43,853 bases of DNA from Plantago elongata (taxonomy: Eukaryota; Streptophyta; Magnoliopsida; Lamiales; Plantaginaceae), in NCBI GenBank assembly GCA_036897095.1, contig JAYMSP010000687.1, positions 1 to 43,853 on the forward strand, written 5' to 3'. Under the pieces are notes generated by a model. It saw only the letters and a list, made by a program, of their open reading frames with translations, was not told where the DNA came from and did not search any database. Of this stretch, positions 1 through 12,581 are shown one piece after another (position 1 is the stretch's first letter; every line of letters starts with the position of its first letter). The translations under genes were made by a program, and so were the position numbers.

Positions 1-1335
1 GTTAAAGCTGGTAAGGCATGAAGACAGAGGCAAGATAAAGAAGAGTTGTATTTCAACAAAAGCTACTTGGCCTTTTCTGATTCTTTGTTTTAATCCAATT
101 CTTGTGATGCTTAAGATAAATTATCTTTTATCTGGATCAAAGCGCTGTATGCCCAGAAACAGAAACAGAAACAGATGGCAACTCTACAATAATGTTCTCA
201 TTGAAGGTTAAGATAAGTAACACTCATGTGAACAATGATCAAGTACTGTCCACCCTGGAATAGAAATAGCGAATAACTTTTCCAGTGTCCTTATTGAAGG
301 TTAAGACATATAACTCGAACTAATAATGGTGGGGTTCCTGTTAAAACCACGACAGGCCAATTTTTATAAGCTCGGCATTAATTAACTAGTAGTATAATAT
401 TTATATTATGCAAGTTTTTACATTGTACTACAATTTATCCGAGGCGACTATACTATACTCAATTTTTGTGACAGCAACTTAATTTAGAGATACATACTCT
501 GGCACAGGGTTGAACCAAAGTATATTATCAGTATCCATTTTTTCATGCATAAAACGTCTATCGCAAGGTTTTGCATGAAAAAAAAATTAGTGGTTGTCAT
601 TCTGTAATAAAAATTATTCTATTTTCAATGTCAACATATCGTTATTTTGTTTCTTCACTCTTTTGATTATTGAGATTGAGATGTCAAATGGGAAAACCAA
701 ATGATGTGTAGTCCCCGATATGACTTCAAACCTCACATGCGAACTCTGCATCTTAACTAGTTATCTTACAATACTATTTGAAAAGCTAAAGCCGGAAAAG
801 CTTTCATCCCGAAGATTCATATATCAAAGAATTTTCAAAGAGCCTTAACTTTTGCAATGCTCGATTTAAATTCATACAGAAGTTAAGGAAGGTGGACATT
901 ACTTCATCATTATTGACTTGAGTGTAACCTTATCCTCGGTTGGGACATTATCGAAGATTGTGACATTCTTTTCTATGACAAGGAAAACTTAAAAGAGAGT
1001 ACTAATTAAGGAGTATTTTGTTGGTTATATTTTTTAGGAAATCCCAAAGGCTCAAATTTACGTTTTAGGTTTCCTTGAAAAGATAATTTATAGCAGTAAA
1101 TCAAGGTGAACTATCTTCTTCTGAGGTCAATTTCATTAGTGAACTTAAGCAGATACAGTTATGAACATTTCTGGCTAAACTATTCCTTTTCCGGTGAACT
1201 TTGCTTCAGTCAATGTAAATTTTCCTCCCTTTAGTATATACAGAAGTTATTGTTCCCAAGTATTCGTAGGTATAAGATCTGCAAAATTTTGGTTTTAATT
1301 ACTTGTTGCATTCTGGTAGATAACTGTATAGAGCC
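1..1335. repeat. 5'-flank repeat of a presumed fourth GH51 unit (unit 0)
   Basis: No gene is visible. The stretch aligns by eye with 13865-15370 and 22735-24100, which lie upstream of GH51 copies C and B. Shared landmarks include the 'aagaagagttgtatttca' tract (about 43-60 here, 13914-13931 in the C-B spacer), the 'cagaaa..agatggc' tract near 165 and 14045, and 'tgaaggttaag' near 205 and 14090. Since this block lies 0.7-1.4 kb upstream of each minus-strand gene, its presence at the window edge implies another unit to the left. That is inference; the gene itself is not in view. Confidence 0.7.
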
Positions 1336-2924
1336 TGACCATTTCTAACATCATCTATGATGTCCCGAGACAACCAAAAGTATCGAATAAGGAAACCAAC
1401 TAAAATCCTCATCCAAGCTCCAAATGTTAGCTTCTTGAAGTGAAAATTAGTCTATACCTTCACCATAGCAGGAATGTTAAGGAACTTTGCTCCAATGTTT
1501 TATGGCATCATTTGCATCTTGCTTCCTTGAAACAGTACCAACCTGGAAGTCTGGAACGATAGATTACGTTTCTTTCAACTAAGAACTCAACAGAAACTAA
1601 TGTTCTAAATCCAAAGAGGAAAATAGTTGCAGAATTTCCAAGGGTACTTACACCTATAGATGTTGAAGGGTATGCTAGGACCAAATAACATAGAACCTAT
1701 GTAGAAAAAAAAAGTATTGTCAATTTGGCAGAAAACTTATACATGTTCAAACTAAGAAACTTGGTGGTCCAGAATGGACATCACAACTTCCAGCTGCAAA
1801 TTCAAGAAGCATCAGAACTGATCCATTTTTGTTTGAGTTAGCATCCAGAAAGGAAATTCTAGGTGTTCAGACAGTTGTTCCGCTTGTTCAGGGCCGGAAG
1901 CAGACCCATAATGGAAGGCTGCATGATATACACACACTATCCTTTCTAGTGCACAGAGAAAGGGAGACCCATCTGCAGATGGTTACACTCTAGTAATTTA
2001 GCCAATGTACAAAACTCGGGGTTTGGAATTAGTCCAGGGAAAAAGTCCAATTTTTTTTCAATTGTGTAAGATTCTTCATACTTTCTTCTCTTCCTTAATC
2101 TAGTTGAGAACTTCTTCCATGTTCGTGCTTTGTCCCATGTGTTGAGTTGGAAAAAAAACAACTGCTCTTAAGGGACAACAAATTAGCCATGCTGAAAACA
2201 AAAGAGCTACTCATAAATATGAGCACAATTCAACAAGGTTCAGTATTCATGTTAGTATATAAAGAAATACCATTAAAACGACATAAGCTTACACTTGAGT
2301 TTTATTTATGAAAACCAAGTCTGTTCTATTACCTATCTTAAAAAGTATGACCCTTAGTTTTCCATTTCTTCCCTTCTCCCTGTTTTGAAATATAGTAACC
2401 AAGAAGTCCAGCGCATGTGTTTCAACTCACGTTGTCTTAAATATAACAGTACCAGTTTAACTGCCTGGAGTCAGGGGGCATCGTAGATGATGCTAGAAAT
2501 GGTTAAGCTCTCTATACATACCTGGAGTCATGATTCATGAACACTACTAATCAATCCATATGCACGGGGTTGAAACTCTCAAGCGACTTTCGTACTTTCC
2601 GAAGAAATGCTTTCCTACGACTTTCTAGATTCCCGAGCTTGGACTTTTTTTTACGGAATTATCCGGAAAAGGTTCATTGGCGGATACTTACTTAAAATGA
2701 AAGAATTATTTTCAAAGATAACAAGCAAGAGAAACAAAGAAAATTTATAAAATTCTAGGCACAGCGCTTCAGAAAAGATTCTAGCACATTATTCTAAACT
2801 ATTCACTAGCCTGATCGTCTCTAGGGTATTTTCTAGGATATTCTTACCTACGAAGATACTAAAAAAACCCATAGGGTTTTGTTGGGTATTGGTTTCAGTA
2901 ACTTTGGAGTAAGTATAAAGCACC
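1336..2924. other. Segment private to unit 0, with unidentified exon-like frames
   Basis: This 1.6 kb segment has no counterpart in the other two spacers. It is bounded by two related copies of a 150-bp sequence (1190-1335 and 2925-3080), so it looks like an insertion or local duplication. A plus-strand frame is open from 1694 to 2020 (about 108 codons) behind an acceptor-like 'ttggcag' near 1731. A minus-strand frame is open over roughly 1851-1990, and another short minus frame begins after a 'tccag' acceptor-like site near 1540. None gives a protein I recognise, and none has a full set of start, stop and splice sites. They may be relics of a captured gene or chance. Confidence 0.3.
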
Positions 2925-5450
2925 GGTTTTGGCTAACTTTGCTTTAAATCAATGTGAATTTTCCTCCCTTCATGTATAAATTATTTTTTCACATTTTATA
3001 GCACTTCAAGTACGATAAGGTATATAAGATTTGCTAAAATTTGGTTTTGATGACTTGTTGCATTCTGGCATATGGCAGTAACTGTGCTGTAATTGACAAA
3101 CACACCTCAAGAACTGTTGGCAATATGTTGGTCGTAGTTGTTAACTTGTTATGCCCAAGTCAGCACAGGGTAGGTTGGCCAATTAAGTTGACAGATAAGT
3201 TTATTAGACATAATGAATGAGGAAATTTTAGCAATATATGATCTAATGATTGAATATCAGAAACAACTGACAAGTTCATTGATACAAGCAAAGAGGGTAA
3301 ATCTGCTTCAAAGTTTAAAGGGTGAATCATAAAGCCTATAGGTGTGTACATGAGTTATAGCCAATATCCAAATAATGGTGTGAACGAAGACGAGACAAAA
3401 GTGTCAAACTCCAGGTAACAGCACAGAAAAAGAAAAGCGCACGTCTCATTCCATCTCTGTCATCTTCATTCGGTTCAGAGGTATACTTTTCTGAAGCAGT
3501 GAACTCTCTCTTTTTCTGTTACATTTCTTGCTAAAATGTTCAACTCACTCCAAATATTTGCCAATTTTAGAACATGTTTAGGTTAAAACGTTATTTTCAT
3601 GCATGTGGAAACAAGTAGTCAAGTGTTATGTCTGCGTTAATGCCTGTGGACTTCATTTCTTGGTAATTCTGTTGGTGGGCTTTCCCTTTTCTTTTTTCCT
3701 ACAACAACATTTCCTTCAAACATTTGATTTCTAGCCTGATTTATCAGTCTAACTGGGATGGTATTGTCGAAAGGTTTGATTTTTACTTTATTTGTGAGCC
3801 TAATATGTTGTCTTACTGATTTTTATGCTACAAGCAAGGGTAGTTGCAAAGTGATAATGTACACACTCGGTTCCATCCACAACTTCTCAAGGCATATGCA
3901 GCATTCTAAATAGTACACCTCATATAGCTAGTTACCTGCTTCAAGTACCCTAGTCTTATTTTTATGCATATTTTAAGAAACCTGCACAAAGATGCCTTTT
4001 TATTGAGATTTAGAAAGAAAAGTGCAGATAAACTCAATCACCCATGACCAATTTCCCTCACACACTAGCAAAAAGATAAACAAATCTAAACATTCTTGTA
4101 GAATACAAATGTCGATTACCTATGGCTACCTGAAAGTGTAATTAACTTAATAAAATAGCTTAACCTCGCTGGAAAATATGAGAGCTTAGGTGAGAGCAAC
4201 CATAGGTTCGCAGGAAAATATAAAACTTACAAGATGAGAAGAGGGAATAAAGGTACTCACAGAATCCTTTTTTGAAGAAGAAACTCTCGTCAGATCTGTG
4301 CTATCAATTTATCTTGTTTCTTGCGACTCTCAAGCATCCCTATGGAAAAATATAAACAGCAGAAGAGACTTCACGCCGATCTATATGATGGCCCTTCCCA
4401 TTTACCCCTTGCATATACAATTGTCGCAAGAATCCCGGGGCAGCAAAACAGTACAAAGAAAACTATGCAAGCCATTGTGATGCATGATAAGAAGCACACC
4501 AAAGGCTACAAAGGCTACTGAAGGCGTGCAGTTCCAAGAAACTGATTTTCAGGACTTGCATTAACGGAATTAAACCAAATTATCCAACAAAAGGGGATAA
4601 AGGAAGAAGAACCAAATTTAGTATGTTTAAGGAACATCAATAAGAACGCACAAATGTATCGGGACACATGTTTTAGAATGCATAACGAATACAACAGAAA
4701 CAGACCAGTACAGTGGAGGCGAAACCTGCAGAAGCAGATTCATACCCCCAACATAATCTCACCCAAACTAACCGGCCAATACAATCGCAACCCACATAAA
4801 CTTGATGAAAAATTGAATTAAATGGATCCAACTTATTTATGAAGCTAAATGACGAGAAATATGGAAGTGGGTTTCAACAAAATTGGCCATTTTCTTAAAC
4901 AGTCATCAGTCTCGAAATCCCACGGAGATGATAAGCATAGTATCTAGACCTTCTAGTTAAATACACATTGAAGATAAAATTATATAGATTTTTTTTGTTT
5001 TTTTATAAAGATTGCAACTTCATATTCATCAAAGCATTTCACTTCAGTTGTAAACAAAAAAACAGAGACATGAGACAGATTTAGCTCCTGGCATTTCACT
5101 ACTCGGTAGTTGTGTATCTATTGGGTTTAGCTCAATTCCCCAAAGCCATCTAAAATGAATCTCTTCGAACCTTCTTAGTCAACCCAACCATTCATGCATG
5201 CTTCCTTCAGGACAAACATGTTGCCTAGCAGTTTGTAACAAAGAACCTGTATTTCTCTGCACCATCTAAGTAGCCTAATATACCAAGGATGCCTTTCCAA
5301 GTTTAAAGCATGGCCATATGGATTTAAACACCAACATTGATACTCTTCTATAAGTTGAACAGGAGAATATTATATTAATTTCCGTATCCAGCAGTATTTC
5401 AACCCTGGTAAATACGTTCCTTTATCTAATCAAACATGGTGATTTTGGAC
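2925..5450. other. Intergenic spacer, unit 0, homologous to 23.9-26.0 kb
   Basis: No convincing gene. Positions 2925-3400 correspond to about 23945-24420, and 4130-5130 to about 25290-25990, with shared tracts such as 'ctatcaatttatcttgtttctt' near 4298 and 25477. The C-B spacer lacks this part. Short open frames (for example 4298-4521) have no recognisable homology and are interrupted in the paralogous block, so they are not called. Confidence 0.5.
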
Positions 5451-6596
5451 TTAAATTCCTGGCAAAAGAATGTCCCTAGAGGTCACACCCTTCGTCAGAA
5501 CAGCTAGACACAAAGGAGAAAGTATATAAAACATGACAAACTGGAAAAGGGCTACAATAAGACTTGTTACTTTATGCACCAATGTCCCACTCCAAAGAAT
5601 TATTCTTACACTTCAGAACAAAATCATATATCGAAGGAAGCGAATACTTAAATTTAAATGAACAAACAATAGAACAATTCAACGCCCAAATTGTCCCCAT
5701 CCAATCATTTCCTCATCACGGTAATTTCTTCAAAATAAATTCGACAGGAATTGATTCAAAGTTTTGTCATGATAAAGAGTGGAATAAAAATAGCAACCAA
5801 CAAGGACTAAATTGTAACTAATATCCGGTTCAGTAATTCATAAATAGGTACGTAATTTTAGTGATCAGGAAGTTGTTCATTGGTGCCAAAAAGATTATTG
5901 CACTAATTCTCCTTGTCTGTCTTCCAAGACAATGATTCCCATAAGGATCCTGATTAAAGTACATAGCTGCATAAATTTGCATTTCTTGTTGTTGGGTCTT
6001 GGCCACTGAATAAAAGTTTTTCATAAAACCGTCTGATGATCTAAATACATACGCTCACTTCTAGTCTAAGCTTATGGCTCTACCTATTAGAAGATACCTA
6101 GTCAGCCACAACTTAATCTTGAGAGAAAACATGCAAAATCAGCCATGAACTGAAAAGGAAAAGTCCTTTGCATGAATTTTATTCCAAGATATACTTTTTA
6201 GTGGTTTGCTTCTACATTCCCACTACTTATTTCAAAACATCATTGCAAATCCTATCAAGTCACCATAATATCACACATGACAGTTTATACACCGAGCCCA
6301 TATTAACCCCCTCCAATACTAGTGCGTGAAAATTAATTATGGACCTTTCCTAGTAACGCCTTAGTAAATATTCATGTGGTTTCTCAAGTTTCACAAGATT
6401 TGGAAACACTTGATAACAAAAATAAAGTTGCACCCTCTGAACAAGAATGCATGCAGAATGCAAGTGTCAGTTCTAACAACAAGAATGCAAAACAACAGAA
6501 TATATCACTTAAATAGCTGCTTCCATTTATTAAAACCATCTTAATATATCAATCTCATTAGTATGAAGCTTTACCACATCAACAGTGCCAGATACT
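5451..6596. repeat. 3'-flank repeat of GH51 copy C
   Basis: Homologous to 15395-16833 (downstream of copy B) and 26480-27338 (downstream of copy A). Shared landmarks are 'aatgtcc' plus a 'ggtcacaccc' tract near 5470 and 15405, and 'ggagaaagtatataaaac' near 5515 and 15450. The 3' end holds the presumed 3' UTR of copy C. Reading from the gene, AATAAATGGAA lies about 65-70 nt past the stop codon. The 85-codon frame at 5564-5821 is not preserved in the other two copies and is rejected as a gene. Confidence 0.6.
6526..6531 (-). terminator. Putative poly(A) signal, GH51 copy C
   Basis: AATAAA on the minus strand, about 66 nt beyond the TGA stop. The same AATAAAT context lies past the stop of copy B (16744-16749) and copy A (27301-27306), so it is conserved across the three paralogues. 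Cleavage sites cannot be seen. Confidence 0.45.
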
Positions 6597-9500
6597 TCAG
6601 TTCATATTAAGTCCGGAGTTCATTAACAAGTTAAGTGATGTCAATGAATGTGGAGAGAGGACTACATCCATATCCGTACCGACATGATCTAGTCCACTCT
6701 TAACAGGAACCACCTGCAGAGGAATCGGTAGAGTTTGGCTTAACCTGGACTTACTCAGGTCAAGATGAGAGTTTTCAGAAAACATATGTTACAGCTTGAC
6801 TAACCTTGTTCGGCGCTGTAAATGTATTCTCGTCCATCAAGTTAGAAGATGTTAGTTCAAGCTTGCTCGACCCAGCTACTTGTAGAGAGTTCATGACTAC
6901 CCCAGCAATAGATATATGAAGAGCCACCTTACTGCTTCCAAAATTGACAACCTGGATGATCAAGATGGAAACTTATTTAAATGCCAAAGGCATAAAGCTC
7001 CGCGAATTCAGCATATATAGTCGTGGTGAAAATTACAGGTCCAACAATTGAATCCAGGGCAATTTAACCTTTATTCTCAAGTAATCATTATGGCTCTCTG
7101 AATCCTTACACACAATAGCAGACGCAATAAGAGTATTGGACGGGGTGCTTTGAAGGGAAGAACTAAGAAGAGTAGCACCATTTGACTCCTTAAAGAAATG
7201 TTGCATCCAGTAACTAGGAGTTCCATAATGTTGTGAAGAGTCGAAGACAATTGAATCTGGGTCCCATCTGAAGGAATAAAAAAACAAAATAACATTTATG
7301 CATGGTACTGAAAGAGAAGCATTAGGTTTGAAGGATAGTGGAGAATTTGAGGATAAATAGTGCATCATACTTTCTGTCATTGACATTCACAAATAACGGA
7401 GCATAACTTGCCATTTCAACAACATCACTGCAATGAAGGAGATAATTATGAGTCAGAAAGCAATTACTTAGCACATAATTGGAGAAAAATCAAGTTGTTC
7501 AGACACCAAGAAAGTACTATCATATCCAAATCACTGTATATATAATTTTTCGAAACAATACCAGTTCTTCTCTAACCCAATAAGAAATCCAGCTTCAGCA
7601 AGAGCTGCCAAAAGATTACCCTTGGCGGCATCACTTCTATTCACAGCATATTCACTCACAAAAGCCTGGACCATTTATCAAATCACTTTAACAATAATAT
7701 CAGCCAAAATTGTAATTTCTAAAGTGAAAAAAAAAAATACCTTCGGACCATTTCTTAATGCTCGATCAAATGCGTGAGCCATACTGAATATTTCAGGTGC
7801 ATTCCTATAAATCTAAATACAAGAAAATAAGGAAGAAGTAGACTAATTAGCTAAAATATTATAAATTTCAGAACAATAACTTGTCGCCTCTTGCGACAGC
7901 CGGACAGGATAGAGATGTTTACATGATAGTCATACAAATCAGCTGGGTGATCCAGTGGTCGATGGGAAGCATCACAGTTTGAGATGATTTTGATGTCAGG
8001 ATATGCACGCTTTATAGCAGAATAGAACTTCAGGTAGTTTCCTGAACCATAAGATGAGAACTTTCAAGGTCAGATGAAAAGTTCATTCCTGCTACTTACA
8101 AAAGAAAGCTCAAATATACTATTTCTACAGCCAAAACCAGCATATAGTGCCCACAGGTCATGATATAAAAGCATCCGATCATGAAACATACCAAGGTAAT
8201 CTTTCTTCCCACAGTCCTCGTTACCCCCTCCAACATATTTCAAATCAAAAGGTTCTGGGTGTCCCATTGCCGCTCTAACAGAGCCCCATTTGGATTTAGA
8301 ATCACCTCTTGCAAACTCTAGGCCATCCATAATTTCCTGCATTTGGTGCAAATTGACAGTACAAGTATTCAACACCGTGATAATTCATCAAAAGACATGT
8401 TAACACACACACACACACATACAAAAGAAAAGAAAAGAAAGAAAAGAAAAGAAAAGAAAAAAAAGCAAAAAAAAGAGGACTTTCACATGAACTGCTTATG
8501 AAAACCTCTGACATGGTGAATAAAAAATATGGTCCCTTAACTTGAAGCTCTTGGGTTTTGAGGTCCGTACAATTCCTATAATAGCATTCTACTTCCTCAA
8601 AAAACCAATTTTCCGGATTTTCGTTCGTGTTTTTGGTCATATAGCCATGTTGTAACAGCTGAGGTGGATTTGTGAGTTTTTTTGTTGGCCAAACACACCC
8701 TAATATTAACCCTAATTTGAAGGGAAAAAAATACTTATTTCGATTTGAGCGAAACCTTACTAAAACTAATTTCCAAATTGAAGCAATAAATCTCAAATTC
8801 ATTCAACATAAACACTAATCCTATCATAAAAGTCCCACAGCAATAAAAATAATCTCCATGGAAGCTCAAAGGAAATTATTAGGAAAAAACTAAACAATTT
8901 TTGAAAAAATTCATCCACATAGCGAATACCTAGAGATACGAATGTGAATGGGTATATGGCCTTAAGGAACAATTTTGCAAAATAAGAAAATAAAAATTTG
9001 TAGGCCCTCAACTACAGAGTACTTCGAGTTGAACAAAAGAAATGCAATTAGCCCAATTTTGAGATCTTAATATGTATAAAACAATAATCAACATGTCCAA
9101 AATAAAGCAGAAAACCAACCTGTACAAATGGTGCGATTAGGGAAGTGTCAACAGATTCCGTGTGGCTGACTCCTGAAATTTTCAAAGATGAGAAAGAAAA
9201 GTAAGATTAACTCATGCAACAGTTACTTGGAGTGGACGTATGTAGCAGTAAAACATAAATATTACCATTGTTGAACACCCACACAGGTGCTGCCCCCAAG
9301 TCCTCCGCAAGCTGCAGAAAAAGTAATACGGTGCAGAAATTGAAAATCAAATATATTTTGGGACAAAAACAAACATTCATTAACAGAACAAATTGCTGGA
9401 TGCATAATTTGTACCTGCAAGAGCTCAAAATAACCCAGCCCATCGTCAGTCCAGTATTCCCAAACGTCACCGAAATGCCCTGGCCTCTCCTCCCATGGTC

Positions 9501-12500
9501 CAATAGTTTCTTTCCAGCGAAATGCATTCCTCAAATATATACCCTCCACGAAGCAGCCTCCTGATATGGTACATAGCATATACATTTAAAGATTGCAAAA
9601 CTTCGTAAAGAGAATTTAGTGTATGCAAGTAGCAAATGCTATGAAAAAATTATAGGCAATACCTGGAAATCTAATAAATGCTGGTTTCAGAGTTTTCAAC
9701 ATCTCAAAAAGATCTATCCGAAAACCATGGCCCTGAATCAGGAGAACACTCTTATCAGAACTGTTATAACTTATAAACCATTACCAAAGTTGGTCTTCAT
9801 TTGAATTACCTAAACAGATAAAATGCTTAATCTCCAGTCATTTACAAGGAAACATAAATGACACCATAAAAGCTTGTGTAACATCAGACATACCACTACA
9901 ATTGTATCGAAGAATTCCAGTAGTAACAGGCATACCACTACAATTGGCAGCTTGAATAACTTAGGAAGTTCGATAAACTCATGTTACAGAACAGCAAATT
10001 TCATTAGGCTAAGGGTAATGCAAATGCAAACTTCATGAGAAATTCAGGTACAATTAGGACCATAGAGGCCATTTGTCAAGGAAGAAATGTTATGTGTCAA
10101 ATACAATATCAATTAAAGATAACAACTTTATGGAACTGAACGCACTGTATTCGGACCGAAACGCCATAACATTGAGCTAAAGGAAACTGAACATGTTGAA
10201 GCTTTGGACGGGGTTGGTTCATCAAGTAAAATATGGTAACGAAATCAATATCAATATGGTTCCAAACTAAATTTACCTTATAAGTGTCTGTTGGCATCAA
10301 TGATACTTGATCAAGCCATATGACACCTTTTTTGGTCGTGGTTAGTTGAAGTCTTGCTTTTGTATCAGATCCTTGTGCTTTTAATAATATCTCCTTCTTA
10401 GTCCAGTTAGATAAACCATCAGCTCTGCATAGATACGCGTAAAAAATCTCTTTATAAACAAAACATGGTTGAATGAACTAAACTGACATTAAAATACAGG
10501 AGCCACTAATACTCACACCAATGATTCTGAAGCTAGGGTCTTTTGTGCGCCAGTTAGAGACACGGATATATCAATTGGCCCGGATGAACGAATATAGAGC
10601 ACCAGTTTATAGGTCTTCCCTTGTTCAATATTCTGCACAGACAGATATACGTCTATGGTTAAAAAAAAATAAGATCAAAGTATGGAGTGATCATCAATTT
10701 TACTTAAAATATATCTGGAGCAACCATGCAAACATCTACATTTACATATTATGCGAAATTACAGAACGTACATAAAACTCATTCATATGTAGGTAAAAGT
10801 TTCATATATTTAAAAAAAAGAAAGAAATTGAATAATTTAATCAGGTTACCAATTTACTGAATAAGCTGCAGGAATGACTTGGTTGCTATTCAACCAAATA
10901 TATATGAGAACCGGGGACACCCATTACGTGTAGTAAAGAATCTATTGTGTTAGAATCTAATTAGCATTAAAAATAGAATATCCCACTTCACGTGTGATAG
11001 AATCATGCAAACTACGATAATCTTCATACCTAAAAGGCCTTTTAAGGGGATGATAGCCCAACTTAATATGGTATTAGAGCAGACCCAAGTTGATGGTGGG
11101 TGCTGCAGCTGATGACAATTCTGGCTTGCCCAAAGTTGGCTATTATGATTCAACATTTAGAGCCAGTAGCCTACTCATGAGGGGCGTGTCACTTGTGAGA
11201 AGATCATGCAACCTACATATAAGTTGAATAAACTTCTCCCCCTTAAGAATGACATTTTAAAGGATGATCAAGTATAGATTTTAACATGGCGGCAGGTTTG
11301 TGCTTTACATTGAGGCTAATAATTTCTCTATTATAAACTCAGCATGTACATATAATAAGTGCTATAATTAATTATATTTATAACACTTGCTCCCATTAGT
11401 AAATCGGGCTAACCTCTCTTGAGAAGACCCATATTGACATATCGTGCTGGTAGATGTATGATTAAAGTTCAGGGCACAATGGTTCTGGTCGGGTACACTA
11501 CTAGCTATTGTATTGTTGTCTCCTCTAAAAGGAGGGGATATTGGATATCATAAATACTAGAAACATATGCAAGAATTGGCTTTTAATGAGGCTGTAATTC
11601 AATATCAACTGGGAATACATTGTTCAGGAGGGTCATTCTGGTGATAGCCTTATCAAGAATAAACAAAAATATTCGGCATTTGATTAAAAAAATTAAATTG
11701 TTATTGTCGTTAGAGAAAACGAAAGTTATTACCATCCCCCAGAAGCCAGGGTTATATATACCGATTCCTCCAGCGGGACAGATGTTGGGGCCTGTATGAT
11801 CATCACAGAGCACTTCCATTCGAAGTGCAATTTTATTTCTTTCAAAGCAAGATGAACGTTCAGTAGATATAATTAAGGATGATTCATCACCAATGACTGA
11901 CCAAGGATCAATATATGAAGGTGTGTTTTGACCTCCCGCCTCAAAACCTGCAGTTAAACTGAATTGTTAGCATCTATAGGGATATAAAACTCCTGACTCT
12001 GTTAAGCAGCTCAAGAGCAATTTATTATTATTGTTTATCTCGTTCTCGTGTGTCTTCAATAACCTTTTCTGGTATAATCATCTATCCTTTATAAAAAAAC
12101 AAATTATTAGCAAATTCTCTCTTTCCAGGAAAGTAGATTGAAAGAAATTCCAACCTACCTCGGTTGTTGACAAGCTCTCCCCATAAACCTCCAGAACCAG
12201 CATGATTAATCTCCTGAGGATTTTTTAAAAGAAACACATTTCAGGGTTGATACATAAAAGCGAGCATTACCCACTTAAAAAATGAAGCCTGAGCTAAGGA
12301 TTTTGTAAATACACCAAAAACATCAAAGAAACAATGCATGCCTTTATCAAGAAATTCCATAACTGCAGACCAATGTTACCTCAAAAAATGCACCAAACAT
12401 AGTCTCTGGTATCTTTCTTGATGATTCTTTGGAGGCATTTACAACTAGAGAAACTGTCTGATCTGCTTCAACTTTGGTAGCAGAAAATTGTTTCGAAAAA

Positions 12501-12553
12501 GTTAGTAGAATATTAAGAAAAAGAAGAACTCTGCACAAGGGACTTGTACCCAT
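6597..12553 (-). CDS. GH51 alpha-L-arabinofuranosidase, copy C (17 exons, 660 aa)
   Basis: Predicted secreted glycosidase releasing terminal arabinofuranose from cell-wall arabinan/arabinoxylan. CDS exons in order: 12380-12553, 12159-12213, 11733-11947, 10517-10632, 10277-10424, 9663-9732, 9415-9560, 9266-9311, 9120-9172, 8192-8336, 7923-8041, 7741-7812, 7562-7665, 7371-7427, 7069-7267, 6805-6951, 6597-6713 (1983 nt). All junctions are GT-AG and in frame. Residues 1-25 form a signal peptide starting MGTSPLC. A carbohydrate-binding-like region (about 60-235) and a TIM-barrel follow, with acid/base E381 (GNEDC) and nucleophile E458 (FVSEYAV), then the C-terminal beta domain. Odd points: the conserved AV before GNEDC is GG, the family's EGEW motif reads EGIY, exon 3 has one extra codon, and the C-terminus ends MNSGLNMN. 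Length is close to Arabidopsis ASD1 (about 678 aa, from memory). Activity is untested and the active-site changes may alter it. Confidence 0.93.
8403..8474. repeat. Microsatellite: (AC)n followed by (GAAAA)n
   Basis: An AC dinucleotide run at about 8403-8419 is followed by an imperfect GAAAA run to about 8474, inside intron 9 of GH51 copy C. Neither is present in intron 9 of copy B. Confidence 0.9.
8475..9115. other. Extra sequence in intron 9 of copy C
   Basis: Intron 9 is 783 nt here but only 170 nt in copy B. The added DNA next to the microsatellite has no visible terminal repeats or coding domain; the open frames across it (8302-8802 and 8799-9011, minus) run over exon 10 and intron and are not genes. 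It is probably a decayed insertion. Confidence 0.4.
10946..11287 (+). mobile_element. TRIM-like miniature LTR retrotransposon in intron 3 of copy C
   Basis: A first LTR-like sequence starts 'tgttagaatc' near 10947 and ends about 11067. It is followed at once by 'tggtattagagcag' (about 11068), which matches the plant primer-binding site for initiator tRNA-Met (TGGTATCAGAGC) with one change. After about 110 bp of non-coding interior comes a purine tract, 'catgaggggcg' (about 11176), and then a second LTR-like copy to about 11287. The two ends share 'agatcatgcaa/agaatcatgcaa', 'ttaag' and 'ggatgat' blocks in the same order. No gag or pol is present, which is typical of TRIMs. The ends are diverged, so the limits are approximate. 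Confidence 0.6.
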
Positions 12554-12581
12554 TTCTTCCTGAATCGTCCAGTGTGCGCTT

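Noticed and set aside
5564..5821. 85-codon plus-strand frame in the copy C 3' flank
   Set aside because: The homologous stretches near 15.5 kb and 26.6 kb are interrupted, so it is not under coding constraint.
8302..8802. 166-codon minus-strand frame
   Set aside because: It spans intron 9 of copy C, including the microsatellite, and overlaps exon 10; the GH51 splice structure explains the region.
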